From Immersiella caudata (lineage: Eukaryota > Ascomycota > Sordariomycetes > Sordariales > Lasiosphaeriaceae): DNA of 64,000 nt. Below the pieces are notes generated by a model that was not told the origin of the DNA, did not search any database, and was given only the letters and a program-made list of their open reading frames with translations. Within the stretch, counting starts at the first letter, position 1; every line of letters begins with the position of its first letter. The DNA is taken from positions 5,332,001-5,396,000 of the forward strand of contig JAULSU010000001.1 in assembly GCA_030512335.1 (NCBI GenBank), given 5' to 3'. Below are positions 44,881 through 56,738 of the stretch, in pieces. Both the position numbers and the translations under genes were made by a program.

Positions 44881-46115
44881 ATTGTTGTCGTCCGTGATGG
44901 ACGATGTTGTGGTGTTGAAGTTTGTTGCGGCTCAAAACATGGGAAGTGGAATGCTGAATTCGCTTTGTTCTCTCACGGCGGAGGAATGAGCACAGGCGTC
45001 GCACCTTCCATCCCGCTGGGCACGCGCCGAAGAGTTGCTTGCCGAACAATGCCGTGCTTTCCGATGCCTTCAAGTTAAAACAGGAAGTGACACACAGATC
45101 TCATTATTTTAACTTGCCCGAGTCCTCGAGTTCAGATGCTGATGGTCTGCCTCCTGCACTGTGAGAATTACTTTTAAAAGTCAGCACTCGGATCTAAACA
45201 CATAGTCTAAAAACACCAGGCTAGATCCTCAGCCTCCGGGGTTCACAGCATATCCTCGAGTAAAACCGCACATGAGATATTTTATTTATACTACACCGAC
45301 TCTGGAGCAGATAAGATGACACGCCACGATGATCCCAGCTTCAAGATTGCGCCGGTCTCGGGATGGATGCTTGGTCGGTGGAGCGTTCTCTTTGTCCACG
45401 CAGCCACCCCACCATCCCACCAGGGCCTTTAGCTATGTCATTGCCCGAACCGCAGCTAAAAACCCCTCACTGGACAGCTTTGACAGCTCGCCAAGCCTTG
45501 CCCCCGTGAAAAGAAAAAAACGCTATAATTGAGGCAAGACAGTGTTGCACGGTTGAAAATGCATGGTCAAGTGCCAGTCGGTATTTGGTAGATCCTCACC
45601 GAATTGAGGGATATTTGGCCGACTTGGCTGGGCTGTTCATTTTCTGGGCAGCATCCATCGTGGTGTTGATCTCAGCCCGCCTTCCTCGTCACATCTCACC
45701 CCGCGCCCCGATAAGATAAGAGCTCTGCCCGCTCAGGTACAAGACGCCAAGGGTGCTCAACACTCGCACCACACCGACACCATCCCACCTCTCGAGTCCA
45801 TCCTTTTCCTCGCCGTCATTGTATTACGCCCCCCCTTATTCCAGCAGAGTCATGATTCGGCAATAGCTACCTAAGCACCTATATCCTCAGCCCAGCTATT
45901 GTAGTTTCGCTCCCAGGTGGCTGGCCTGGAGCATGCCTATTCGGAGCATTGACTTTCTCTTTCGACGCCCCCTCGCAGTTATTTTCGCGCCCTTCCAAAC
46001 TTTCTTCACCTTTCTCGCTCGGTCGACTTCTTTTGGTATTTTATTCCAGCGCTGTCGCGGCCTGCTCTACAATCGCCCCCCTCCCAACACTTCAAGTCCA
46101 CGATCGCCAGCAAAG
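44881..46115. promoter_or_regulatory. Divergent promoter region MED17 / PFK, with PFK leader
   Basis: About 1.2 kb. The right-hand 400 bp are C/T-rich and probably transcribed as the PFK leader. They contain a four-codon upstream ORF (MIRQ, 45852-45866) and an in-frame ATG at 45933 that would extend PFK by 61 residues. Confidence 0.5.
45852..45866 (+). promoter_or_regulatory. Short upstream ORF (4 codons) in the PFK leader
   Basis: ATG ATT CGG CAA TAG lies 250 bp before the chosen PFK start and 67 bp before the alternative in-frame ATG. It would affect translation only if the transcript begins upstream of it, which cannot be seen here. Confidence 0.35.
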
Positions 46116-48592
46116 ATGGGTACCAAGAAGAAGATCGCCATCATGACGTCGGGCGGTGACTCGCCCGGCATGAACGCTGCTGTCCGCGCCTGTGTCCGGA
46201 TGGCCATTCACATGGGATGCGATGCCTACTGCGTCTACGAGGGCTACGAGGGCCTGGTTCAAGGCGGCGACTTCATTCGCCAAATGGACTGGCACGATGT
46301 CCGTGGCTGGCTGTCTGAAGGAGGAACTCTCATCGGTACCGCTCGGTGCATGGCGTTTTTCGAACGAGCAGGCCGACTCACCGCCGCCAAGAACATGATC
46401 CTTCACGGCATCGATGCCCTCATCATCTGCGGTGGAGATGGTTCGCTCACCGGGGCTGACAGGTTCCGCGCGGAGTGGCCATCGCTATTGGAAGAGCTGG
46501 TCCGGAAGAAGGAGCTTATGGCGGATCAGGTCGAGCTATACAAACATCTCAACATCGTGGGCCTCGTCGGCTCCATCGATAACGATCTCTCAGGAACCGA
46601 TGCAACGATTGGTTGCTATTCCGCCCTCGCTAGAGTTTGCTACGCTGTGGACCTGATCGAGGCGACCGCTTCTTCTCACTCCCGGGCTTTTGTCATCGAG
46701 GTCATGGGTAGGCATTGCGGCTGGCTTGCCCTGATGGCAGGTGTCGCCACGGGTGCTGATTTCATTTTTATCCCTGAAAAGCCTAGGGAGGACAACTGGA
46801 GGGAGGAAATGTGCGGCATCGTGCACCAGGTTTGTTACGATATCCCCCCAGCATGAGCGCGTATTCGGACCAGAAGCTGAACGTTGCCTGCAGCACCGCA
46901 AACGCGGCAAGAGGAAGACAATAGTCATCATCGCTGAAGGCGCGCTCGACAAGGAAGGAAATAAGATTACGGCTGAGATGGTCAAGGATTTGCTCGCAGA
47001 CAAACAAGGCCTTGGTCTCGACACCAGAGTCACAACCTTGGGCCATGTCCAGCGTGGAGGAACCGCCGTCGCTTACGACAGAATGCTTGGAACGCTGCAA
47101 GGCGTCGAGGCCGTCAAAGCCGTCCTTGAGGCAGCACCTGAGACGCCAACGTGCTTTATTGCCATAACGGAGAACAAGATCGCAAGGAAACCCCTCATGC
47201 AAGCCGTCCAGGATACAAAAGAGGTGGCCAAAGCGATTGAGCGACAGGACTTCCAGATGGCTATGTCACTACGAGATGCCGAATTTGAAGAGCAGTATAA
47301 TTCGTTCATGATGACGACAGCCGTTCAATTCGACAAGGATCTCATGCTCCCGGACAAGGAGGTATGTTCACTTTGTCTCGTTGGGGGTGTGCCATATGCT
47401 GATGGTTGGCTAGCGAATGAAAATTGGGTTTATCAATGTTGGCGCCCCGGCAGGTGGTATGAACGCGGCCGTTCGTGCTGGAGTTGCGTACTGCCTGTCC
47501 CGGGGGCATGAACCTATCGCCATTCACAACGGCTTCGCGGGTTTTGCGCGTCACCACGGAGATAAGCCACTCGGAGCAGTGCGGCCTTTCAACTGGCTCG
47601 AAGTTGATGGGTGGGCAAGCAAAGGCGGCTCAGAAATTGGAACAAACCGAGAACTTCCCCAAGAATCCGGCATGGAAACCGTGGCCAACCTAATTGAACG
47701 ATACGAGTTCGACGCCCTCTTTTTGGTGGGCGGGTTCGAGGCGTTCCATGCTGTTGTACAACTCAGGGAAGCGAGGGACCAATACCCCTCGTTGTGCATC
47801 CCCATGGCGCTTCTCCCGGCTACCATCTCAAACAATGTCCCGGGAACCGAGTACTCGTTGGGCTCAGACACATGCCTGAACGAGTTGGTAGATTACTGCG
47901 ACAAGATCAAGCAGTCGGCCTCTGCGACTCGAAGGCGTGTCTTTGTCATCGAAACACAAGGAGGCCGCTCAGGCTATGTGGCGACACTGGGTGGCCTGGG
48001 AGTCGGCGCATCAGCAGTGTATACCCCTGAGGAGGGGCTCAGCCTCGACATGCTCGCTGCTGATGTGCGTCATCTCAAAGACGTCTTCGCCCATGACAAG
48101 GGTCAAAGCCGCGCTGGTCGCCTGATTTTGATCAATGAGAAGGCGTCCAAGGTTTACAACGCGAAGCTGATTGCCGATATCCTCCGCGACGAGGCTCACG
48201 GCCGATTCGAGAGTCGCGAAGGTATTCCGGGACACATGCAACAGGGTGGCGTCCCGTCAGCCATGGACCGTTCTCGCGCGGTGCGTCTCGCTATCAGGTG
48301 CATTGAACATCTGGAGAAGTACGGCCGGAATGCGCACAACAGAGTCAAGGCGGATCCAATGAGCGCGTCTGTGATCGGCATCAAGGGGGCGAGCATTGTC
48401 TTCACGCCTGTCCAGAAGCTTGATAAGGAGGAGACGGACTGGCCCAACAGGCGTCCCAAGGCTGCGTTCTGGCTTGGGATGAAGGAGATTGTCGATGTGC
48501 TGGGCGGGCGTCCTCAGTACAATAAGCCAGAGGCAGATCTTACAGGGACCAAGGCGAAAGACGTGAAGAGGGGGATTGAGGCTGCTGCCTGA
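46116..48592 (+). CDS. 6-phosphofructokinase, fungal fused-half type (786 aa)
   Basis: It phosphorylates fructose 6-phosphate with ATP, the committed step of glycolysis, in the cytosol. Exons: 46116-46829, 46894-47361 and 47414-48592, in frame (GIVHQ-HRKRGK; LPDKE-RMKIGF). The protein is two homologous halves. The N-terminal half is catalytic: MTSGGDSPGMNAAVRA, CGGDGSLTGAD, the SIDNDLSGTDATIG loop with the catalytic Asp, MGRHCGW, and LGHVQRGG. The C-terminal half is regulatory: NVGAPAGGMNAAVRAG, and SNNVPGTEYSLGSDT where the catalytic Asp is lost, as usual for the effector-binding half. I chose the ATG at 46116 because its context is strong (GCAAAGATGG) and the conserved part starts a few residues later. 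The frame is open upstream to an ATG at 45933, so a longer form is possible. Confidence 0.95.
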
Positions 48593-50332
48593 GGACCGGC
48601 CGGTTGACCGGCGTATTCCGGCGTGAATCCCGGGCTTGGCACGGGTGCCCTTCTTGCCCAAGCCTTGATTGTTTCCGGAGGGAGGGTCCGGGTATATGAG
48701 TTGATGGCAAGGCCGCGCGAGCCGCCGGCCCTGGTGTGTTTGAACGTGGTGATGCAGATGCGGCGAGTGAATGCGCGGTCAACGAGAAACGAGAGTTAGA
48801 ACGAATATCCTTGCAAGTTGCAATCATGCTGTCGTGTGTGGTTCTAGGGATTTGGGGGTGAATTTGTCCGATCAGTAAACAGTGCCTCATAGGCGCCATG
48901 TCCAATGCGAGGCGCCCTGAAAGACGTGCCTTATTAGCGTTTCTGCAATCTTATTCAAGGCAAGTCGGGATGGTATCCGTCCCATCGGCCGTACTATGAA
49001 TAGTATTTTGCCCGACTTCATTTGAACGTCATGCGGGTGCAGCAGGCGCGCGCAGGAGAAAGGTTCAGCTGCAATCATCGCGACCAGGAAATCTTTTCTT
49101 GCTGACGTGAAGGACCAAGCCCACGGCAAGAGCCCATCCCGTAAAACCAAAATCTAGGTAGGTGTTAAGTGTCAAACTCTTGATCTGTCGCACCCTAAAT
49201 CTCGAAATCTGCCTCGAGCATGTGACGACCCGTGCCATTTCCTGATTAGTGCAGCGTTTTTCACCTGTCAATGCCCTCGTGCCCGGGCGTCGGGACCAGC
49301 GACGTTTCACTTGCTCTGTCTGGGTAGCTCGTACGAATTGTGGGGTTGATGCTGGGGAGCCCTGTAGATTTGTCATGGACAGGGGCAGAGCTGATTGTGC
49401 ACTAACAGGTAAAAGAGCGAGCAGGGCGTGAGCAGGGGGATGCTTAGATAGCGAGGCATCGGTGATGGAAATGGAAACGGCAGGGGGGGCCGATTGGTGA
49501 TGGTGGGGCGGGAATGGAAGGGAAGGAGCAACAGGGTTTCGAGGGCAGGAGCTAGCTACTGGGACTTGGTGCACCTGGGGTTTTGTTGCTCAACGACTAC
49601 GCTTGGTTTTCATCATTTGCAACAAATGGAGCTAATACCGTAGTGTATAATATGGTGTGATTTTTGATGCCTTTTTCTGGTAGCCTAGAAGTGGCGCGGT
49701 CGCAATGTCTTGGTACCGCAACGGTCGCGAAGCACAGGCGATGGAACTTTTCGGGGAGGCTCAACGCGAACGATCGGCGGAGCTAGACCTTATGGGGAGA
49801 CAATTGGCAGGAAACGTGTGAATTGACCAATGGGAACGCCTAGATTGGACCGAGCTTTTAGACAGGGGGTTGTTTATGTTCTGTAGAAAACTAAGGATCC
49901 CGGTTCTGAATGTGGGCAAAATCAGGGGTGCTGACAGTAGTGTAGGGGGGGGACCGCGGTGGGGGAATCTTGATGGGCTGAGCACAGGCTGTGATCAATG
50001 GGAGGGACGGAGGGACAGCAGAGGTTTCGTCCCTCGTCTCTCTCACTCGGATCTTACCCTTTCCTACCCGTTGATTCCCACTCTCGTTTGATGGTATACC
50101 ATTTGGTTGGCACTCTGGCTCTTTTCTAGGCACACGCTCGTTGTTTTCACCTCTGTCACTCTTTTTGCTGCTTGGTTTCTTGTTCGGCATTCCGCCTACG
50201 TTTTCTGGGTGCTGTTCGTAGCGGGCATCGTCAGTCTGCTTGCGCTGGTCTTGGAGGACGCGAGGGTTCCATCTTGGCTGGGTTGGATCTGGGTTTAAAG
50301 CTTCCTGAAAGAGTGAAGTAGAAAGAGAGAGG
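48593..50332. other. Long intergenic region, no gene recognised
   Basis: About 1.7 kb. A CTAGGTAGGT patch occurs near 49154. ORFs at 49065-49574 (minus) and 48540-48905 (minus) are of low complexity and have no motifs. The last 250 bp are T-rich and act as the probable promoter and leader of the membrane lectin gene. Confidence 0.5.
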
Positions 50333-51946
50333 ATGTTCTCGTCGACGGCGCTGTTGCTGCTTGCGGCCGCTGTGTCGCCATCTCAGGCGGCCATTGCAGC
50401 GTGGTGGAATGGAATCGGCCCTCAGATTATTCTTCAGAACACGACGACAGGTGCTATTCGACACAGCCCTTGCAATTCCTTCGGCACGGCGTACTATTCT
50501 CACAGCGATGGCAGCGAGCTGCCTCTGACTTATAAGCCCAAGAACGGGACGGCGCTGGCGGGCGTGGGATACTGGAACGAAATCACAACCATCGCATCCG
50601 TCTACTATGTCGAAAGGGACGGCGCCATTGCGAATGCTCTCCTGGAGTGCAACATGAACACCGGCCTCTTCAAAAGCAACGGCAACTGGATCATCAGCGG
50701 GGAGGACAACACGGTGCACGCCAACACTAGCCTGGCCGCCGTTCTTCTGGGTTCGACTGGCGGTTACCGCGTGTACTACAACGATGCGGATATGACCATC
50801 AACGAGATTGGATACCAGCCCGGCGGCGACGGATGGGTGTGGAGGGGCATCATTTCGAAAGACATCCAAGCCACTCCGGCCCTCGGCGCCTTCTTCACTG
50901 GCAAGGAGAACATCACGGTCGCATCCGTCAGGGACGCCCAGAACGTCGAGGTGGTCCGCTACAACTCGGATACGACCTGGCGCATCTCGACCTTCCCCAA
51001 GCCCCTTGCCGGAAACCTGACAACCCACGAGACCAACGCTACCGACTTCGCCTTCAACGAAACTGTTGCCCTCAACTTTAGCATGCCCGCGTGGGACGGC
51101 AAGACCAGGTCCATCGGCGTCAGCACCGACTCTGCATTCACGCGCTCCGTGTGGTACATCGGCGCCGATAAGTCCCTCTACTCGATCCGCAACAAAAACT
51201 ATACCTGGGGGATTCAGGAGAACCAATCCACCGCCTTCTGGCCCCTCGCCGACACACCCAACGCCGAATTCGCCATCGCCTCCGAGTCCAAGTCCTCCAT
51301 GGTCCGCATCTACTACTTTGTCAAGGGCCAACTCGCCGAGATCAAGTACGAAAAAGACGCCTGGAAGGCCTACACCGCCCTCGCCCCCCCTCCTCCGAAG
51401 CCGGCCGTCACCCCGACCTCCCCGACCTCCCCCGGCGGCTCATCCTCCACCACCGCCCTGCCTGCCGACACCCCCGCCCCGGGTCTCTCCCCTGGCGCCA
51501 AGGCCGGCGTCGCCGTAGGTGTCATCCTCGGCGTCATCGCCCTCGCCGCCCTCGCCGCGGCCTTCTACCTCATGCGCAAGCGTCGCTCTTCCGCTCCCTC
51601 CGATCACCCCTCCTCCGAAACCATGGCGGACGTTTCCCACCCCTACGCTCCAGAGAAGGCGGCCTCTGTGTACGGCTCCGCCACTCCGCCAGTGGACAAC
51701 GCCTACGCCGACTGGGGAGGGAAGAGCAGTGTCCACCAGGTCCCGCCTGGATATCCGATGGCGTATCCCGCGCAGCTGGATAGCCCAAATGTGCCCGTGC
51801 AGCTGGATAGCGCCACGAGACCGATGGAATTGGCCGCGCCGCAGGCTATGTACGAGTTGCCGGTTCAGAGTCATAGTCATGAGTTGGTGGGCGACAATGG
51901 ACATGCGCATGGACTTGGGAATGTGCAAAAGCATCAGGCCCCCTAG
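50333..51946 (+). CDS. Type I membrane protein with fucose-lectin-like beta-propeller ectodomain (537 aa)
   Basis: A single exon. Residues 1-19 form a signal peptide (MFSSTALLLLAAAVSPSQA). The ectodomain (about 20-350) has repeated Trp/Tyr-rich strands such as YRVYYNDADMTINEIGY, GWVWRGIISKDI, SVWYIGADKSLYSIR and VRIYYFVKGQLAEIKY, the pattern of fungal fucose-specific lectin (AAL-like) propellers. Many NxT/S sites (NTTTG, NGTA, NLTT) suggest N-glycosylation. A Pro/Thr/Ser-rich stalk (355-385) leads to one transmembrane helix (about 391-413, VAVGVILGVIALAALAAAFYL), a stop-transfer MRKRRSS, and a cytosolic tail of about 120 residues with Tyr/Pro motifs and a His-rich end. The layout resembles a cell-surface sensor or adhesin; sugar binding is inferred from fold similarity only. 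Confidence 0.75.
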   Translation: MFSSTALLLLAAAVSPSQAAIAAWWNGIGPQIILQNTTTGAIRHSPCNSFGTAYYSHSDGSELPLTYKPKNGTALAGVGYWNEITTIASVYYVERDGAIANALLECNMNTGLFKSNGNWIISGEDNTVHANTSLAAVLLGSTGGYRVYYNDADMTINEIGYQPGGDGWVWRGIISKDIQATPALGAFFTGKENITVASVRDAQNVEVVRYNSDTTWRISTFPKPLAGNLTTHETNATDFAFNETVALNFSMPAWDGKTRSIGVSTDSAFTRSVWYIGADKSLYSIRNKNYTWGIQENQSTAFWPLADTPNAEFAIASESKSSMVRIYYFVKGQLAEIKYEKDAWKAYTALAPPPPKPAVTPTSPTSPGGSSSTTALPADTPAPGLSPGAKAGVAVGVILGVIALAALAAAFYLMRKRRSSAPSDHPSSETMADVSHPYAPEKAASVYGSATPPVDNAYADWGGKSSVHQVPPGYPMAYPAQLDSPNVPVQLDSATRPMELAAPQAMYELPVQSHSHELVGDNGHAHGLGNVQKHQAP

Positions 51947-52714
51947 GGGTAAAGGGGTGATGTGAGAGATTGATCTAGTTACATGGCTAGGAGTTTTGGG
52001 ATAATATGCCATGATTGATGGCGTGTTTGGTTTTGGACTCGGACAGAAGTAATGGTATTCTATGTATATATATAGTCCACAGCGTTCACGCATTGTTATT
52101 CAAGATTTTGAGGTTACTTGCTGATACTACTGGTGTTGCTGCTTTTTTGAACTTTTTGTGCCAATGGGTCGAGTTACAAGGCTTGGCCGCCGTTCTGATC
52201 GTCGATTTTCCATCATGGAACACGGAGATATGTGTAAGCATCAGCTGATGGACGCAGCACCCAGGCACTCAACAAGTATAGACTGCATGTTTCCTACAAA
52301 GCTATTTTGGATTGCTACAAGGCACACACCCTACCTCCCCATCATCACATAGCGTTTCACACAAAACGTTCCTCCGTCTAGTGCCGCTCAGTTGTCATCC
52401 TCAAAAAAAGAAGGCCACTCCAACGCCACCAAATCATGTTCCATACACCGGCTGTATTGCAGGCGTGTCTCGCCCGTCATCATGTATGTGCTGTGAAGCA
52501 AATCATCTTGCAGAGACATTCCAAATGCATCGCACCCGACCTCCCGAAACCAACAGAACAGACAACTAGAGAGAAAGAAGGCCAACAAGGCAGGGTAAAA
52601 GAGAATTAGTAGAAGTTCCCGAATGCCGAGAGCTACAGAATCTCCACGGAAAAAGAGGCCATGTGCTGAGCCGCCTAAGCGGTGAGCCTGTGATGATACG
52701 CCTACTCCTCAGAA
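51947..52714. other. Intergenic between convergent genes, nothing recognised
   Basis: About 770 bp with the two 3' UTRs, including a TATATATATAG run near 52060. No coding or RNA signal. Confidence 0.5.
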
Positions 52715-55700
52715 TTAGCGGCCCCTTTGGAAGCCGAAGAGATAGCGAAGCTCATTCAAGTTGAGCCTTCCCAAATTCTTTGCTTCACCCTCGTCAAGCG
52801 CCGCTTCAACAAGCTGTCGCTTGTCCTCTTGGATCTTGAGAATGCGGTCTTCGACCGTATCCTTCACCAGGATGCGATGAATCTTGACCTCTTTCTGCTG
52901 GCCGATACGGTGCGCTCTGTCAACCGCCTGCATCTCTATGTAGGGGTTCCAGAAGGGATCGCAAATGATGACACGTGATGCAACCGTAAGATTGAGGCCG
53001 GCGTTGCCCGCACGGAGCGATACAAGCATGATCATGTTATGGGGGCTGGAAACAAAGTCGGTGACGGATGCGTCGCGCTCGTTGCGTGACATGCCGCCGG
53101 TGTAGCGGCAGTACCGCAGCCCGAGAGTGTACTTGATCTGACACTCGATGAGGTCAAGCAGGGAGGTCCACTGTGAAAAGATGATGGTCTTCTCGTCTGA
53201 CTCCTGAATTGTCTTCAGCAGCTCGACCACCTGAGTGACCTTGGCCGAATCCTCCCAGTTGTCCCGAAGATAGTGCATGTAACGGCGACGTGCCTCCTTG
53301 TTCTTGCCCGCCTCCTGGCGGAGCTTCGCCAGCTGGGCAGGCTTGACCACTTCCGGAGCCTTTTCAGCAGCTCTGGACTTGCTTGCCTTTGCCAATCTCT
53401 TGGCCAACTTCTTCTCCTTTTTTTCCCTCTTGATCTTCGCCGCAGCCGCGGACTCTGGCTTGGTTTCAGAGTCATCACCTTCCGACTTGACCTCCTCGTC
53501 ATTGACAATGAAGTCTCTGAGGCTGCCGACAGAATCCGTATCGCTGTCGTCCTCCGTTTCGGAGCCAGAGTCAGTGCCGCCTTCGGTCTCGGTATCGTCC
53601 GTTGGCATGGGGGTGGAAGCCAAAACCTTCTCGGGCATGTGAGCTTTTTGGAAGGACGTATAGTTGATAATCTTGGCGGAGTCAACTGCACCACGGCAGA
53701 CAGGACACTTGGCTGCGCCGTTCTCAACCCCGGACCTGATATTACCTTGGGCCGCCTGGTCAGTGAGAGACGCAAAGCACTCTGAGCAAGTGTCGTGTCC
53801 ACAGGGAATGATCAGAGTGGGGTCAGGAACAGGTTCGTAACAAATTGGGCACTCGAATGACTCAATTTGCTTGATCCGATCGATGACGCTGGACTCAAGG
53901 CTCTTTGCGAGCATGAGCATCTGATCCTCCGAGACTTCGTTGGAGCTGACACATTCGAAGTCCATCAAGTGAGGGTGGCAGCATGCCTGGCGCAGACGAA
54001 GGAGAAGCACGAGAATGCTGGAGTAGTGCTTGCCAATGGTTCCCTGCCGCAGGTACTTGTTGAACTGAACTTGAGTCCTTCCTTCAAGATCTCGGTAGAA
54101 CTTGAGCTCGTCCTCAGAAAAGACGACGTGGTCGTCAATCTGTGTCTTCGGCGGTAGAGTGAGAATCGGCTTCCCATCAATCATGGAATTCTTCATCCGC
54201 CTGAGCATCATAGCCTTGAGAACTGCTTGAAGCTTTCTCATGCTGTCGTTCTTTTGATCATCAGTACCTCTGGCCTTTGGATAGAGGCTCTTGAAGGCCT
54301 GGCTTCTTTTTAGCGCTAACCTCCATATCGAATTTCGATCGGGTACTTACCTCTGTGAATACCTTTTGGTTCGCATAAGGCTTGATACGCAAGAACCGGA
54401 TCAGAGGATACAGTTCCTGGACTCCGTTCATCATAGGAGTGCCCGTCAAACACCACCGGTAAGTTGCCTCAATCATGTGGACGCCCTTGGACTGTTGGGT
54501 ATTACCGTTCTTGATACACTGGGCTTCGTCGAGGATGATGCGGTAGAATTTGCTTCTGGGGTGAAGTAGAGGGCATTTGCTCTGCAGCGCTAAATCCTCC
54601 CCAGGGGCGTAGGCAGGCGATTGCTTCCTCTGATCAGTGTGGGTCTGGTAACGTTTCCACTCTGATGCAATTGAGCCATACGTTGTTAGAACAACATCGT
54701 ACCTCTTCATCTCCTGGTAGGTCACGTTCTTTTTCATGTGAAGGAGGAAGACGCTCAACTTATGAGTGCCCTTCAGCTTCTTCTTTATCTCGTGCTCCCA
54801 CTGTTTGATCAGGGCAACCGGTCCAATGATCAGATTAGTCTAGATTGTGTCAGTGATACCTGGGCCAGTAGAGCAGACGGGGCTCTAGTGCACATACCTT
54901 CACAGTATCATCTGATTGCTCGGTTACCATCAGCGATAGCGTGGAAATGGTCTTGCCAAGACCCATATCGTCTGCAAGAATTCCGCCCTTGTTTGTCCCC
55001 TTTTCCATATCCTTCATCCACTTCAGTGCGAGTTGCTGATGAGGATACAAAGGATACTTGAGTGCTTCGGGTGTCTCGCCCCGCTCTTCGGCCGGGATGT
55101 CCATATCTGGCCGAATGTTTGACAAGAGATTTTGAATCTCTTCCTCTGTCTTTCGTGGATCCTCTACATAGTCTGTGAGGAAGTTAACAAGATTAGGATT
55201 GAGGTGATTGCCGTAGGAATCTGTGAGTGTGTTGAAATCGTAGCCGTTGGTCTGGCTGAGAATCGAGCTCAAAGAGTTGTGGAAAGACGGGCCCGCGGCG
55301 GCATAGCTGCCGTTCTGCAAGTACCCAGGTCGACTGAAGCCCGGGAGCGGTGTGGCCAAGGACGCTGATGGCGCTTGGGGTGCGCCATACTGCGGATATA
55401 CCATGCTCGAGTTAGTCATACCCCGAGATGCCAAAGCAGCTTGGCGAGCCTGTTCAATGTTGGAGCTGGACGGGTATTGTTGAAAGAGCGGGAGCTGTGG
55501 CGGCTGAGGATAGCCCAGCCGGGCAGGGCGCTGCGGAAGGACGACCTGCGATGACATTCCGGGTCGAGCAGGATTGGCCGGTTGCCGATAGCCACTTGAA
55601 TACGGATACGTGGCTTCGTTGTCGTCATCGAGGTCGATGAATGAACCAGGCATTCGATACTTGGACTCGATGTTCCCAGTCGCCGGCTTGTGTGCCGGGT

Positions 55701-56738
55701 TGGTCGCAAAACTGCTCGAGAAGGGCGTCTGCTCAATTCTGACCCTGCCAGAATTCGACGAGAAAGAGTCCTCAGGTTTGACCCCTCTGCTGCCCTGGTT
55801 GAAATAACCGTCATACCTGGTGTTCCTGGCACCAAGTGTTGACGGCTGCCCAAACGTGACATCCAGACTGGAACTCGGCTCTGCCTTGGCTCCAGACCGA
55901 ACGGGAGACAAACTAAAAGCATTTGAAGCAGGCTCCTGCTTGACGCTACTGTATTGGGACCCGCGGCCCATTATCCACCCGAAGGCATCGTTTCGGTTGT
56001 GCTGGGAACTCTGGCCAAAGCTTGACGAGCTCTGCGACGAGGCATTGGCCTCATCATGCCCGTTGGCCATGGAGGCTGCAAATCGTCTATCCGCGTCCGC
56101 CACCATCTTGTTACGACGGGCACGATCAGCGACTTCATTCTGCCTCCTCAAGATAGCCTTCCAGGCTTCGTCGTCGTCCCTGCGTGGCATCATCAGCGTC
56201 GTACTCCCGCCGTCTCGGACATTAATAACCCACCCAGTAAGGTCGATGACTTCTGCGCCACCGAAGGGGTCGTCGAAGAACTCGTCATTTCGCGAGGGCG
56301 TGGGCGTGGACTTTCGCGACTTGATTTCTGGCCGTCCCCCGAAAGAGGCACTGAGGTGAGAACTGCCAAATGAACGTTTCCGCTGGTTTGACGGCGTGCC
56401 CGCTCTCGAGGGGCCAGGGCTCGACATGGCAGACGGGTTGGAGGATACGGGTTGCTGGTTGTGTGCTGCGATCCCTAAGTTAGCTTAACTTTGGGAGAGC
56501 CTCCCCCGCAAGCCGAGAAGTTGTAGGAATAAGAAAAGTTACCGTTGGATTGGCCACGGAGAACCTCTCCTAACCGCTTCTGGAGGAGGGCTACTTTGAC
56601 CTTTTGCTCGTCAATAGCCTGCCAGACCTCGGGGTTCTTGGGTGTCTCCAGAAGAGATTTCAGTATGGTCTTCTCGAGAGATAAATCGTCTTCGAGTTGG
56701 GACACATCGGTCGTAGATGTGGTACCGTTTGACACCAT
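52715..56738 (-). CDS. ULS1: SNF2-family translocase with RING finger, Uls1/Ris1-like (1278 aa)
   Basis: Uls1 is a nuclear DNA translocase that binds SUMO-modified proteins and can act as a SUMO-targeted ubiquitin ligase. Minus-strand exons: 56738-56543, 56465-54898, 54839-54351 and 54298-52715, in frame (GQSN-AHNQQ; DDTVK-TNLIIGP; KVFTE-AFKSLYP). The N-terminal half is disordered and carries SUMO-interaction-like motifs VIDLTG (138-143) and FIDLDDDNE. The SNF2 core has motif I ADDMGLGKT, motif II DEAQCIKN and LTGTPMMNG. A C3HC4 RING starts near residue 901 (CPICYEP, PCGHDTCSECF, KCPVCRG), inserted in the helicase lobe as in Rad5/Rad16/Uls1 relatives. An acidic/Lys-rich linker follows, then the C-terminal helicase lobe (FSQWTSLLDL, AGNAGLNLT, RAHRIGQ). 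There is no HIRAN domain, which argues against Rad5. Confidence 0.92.
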
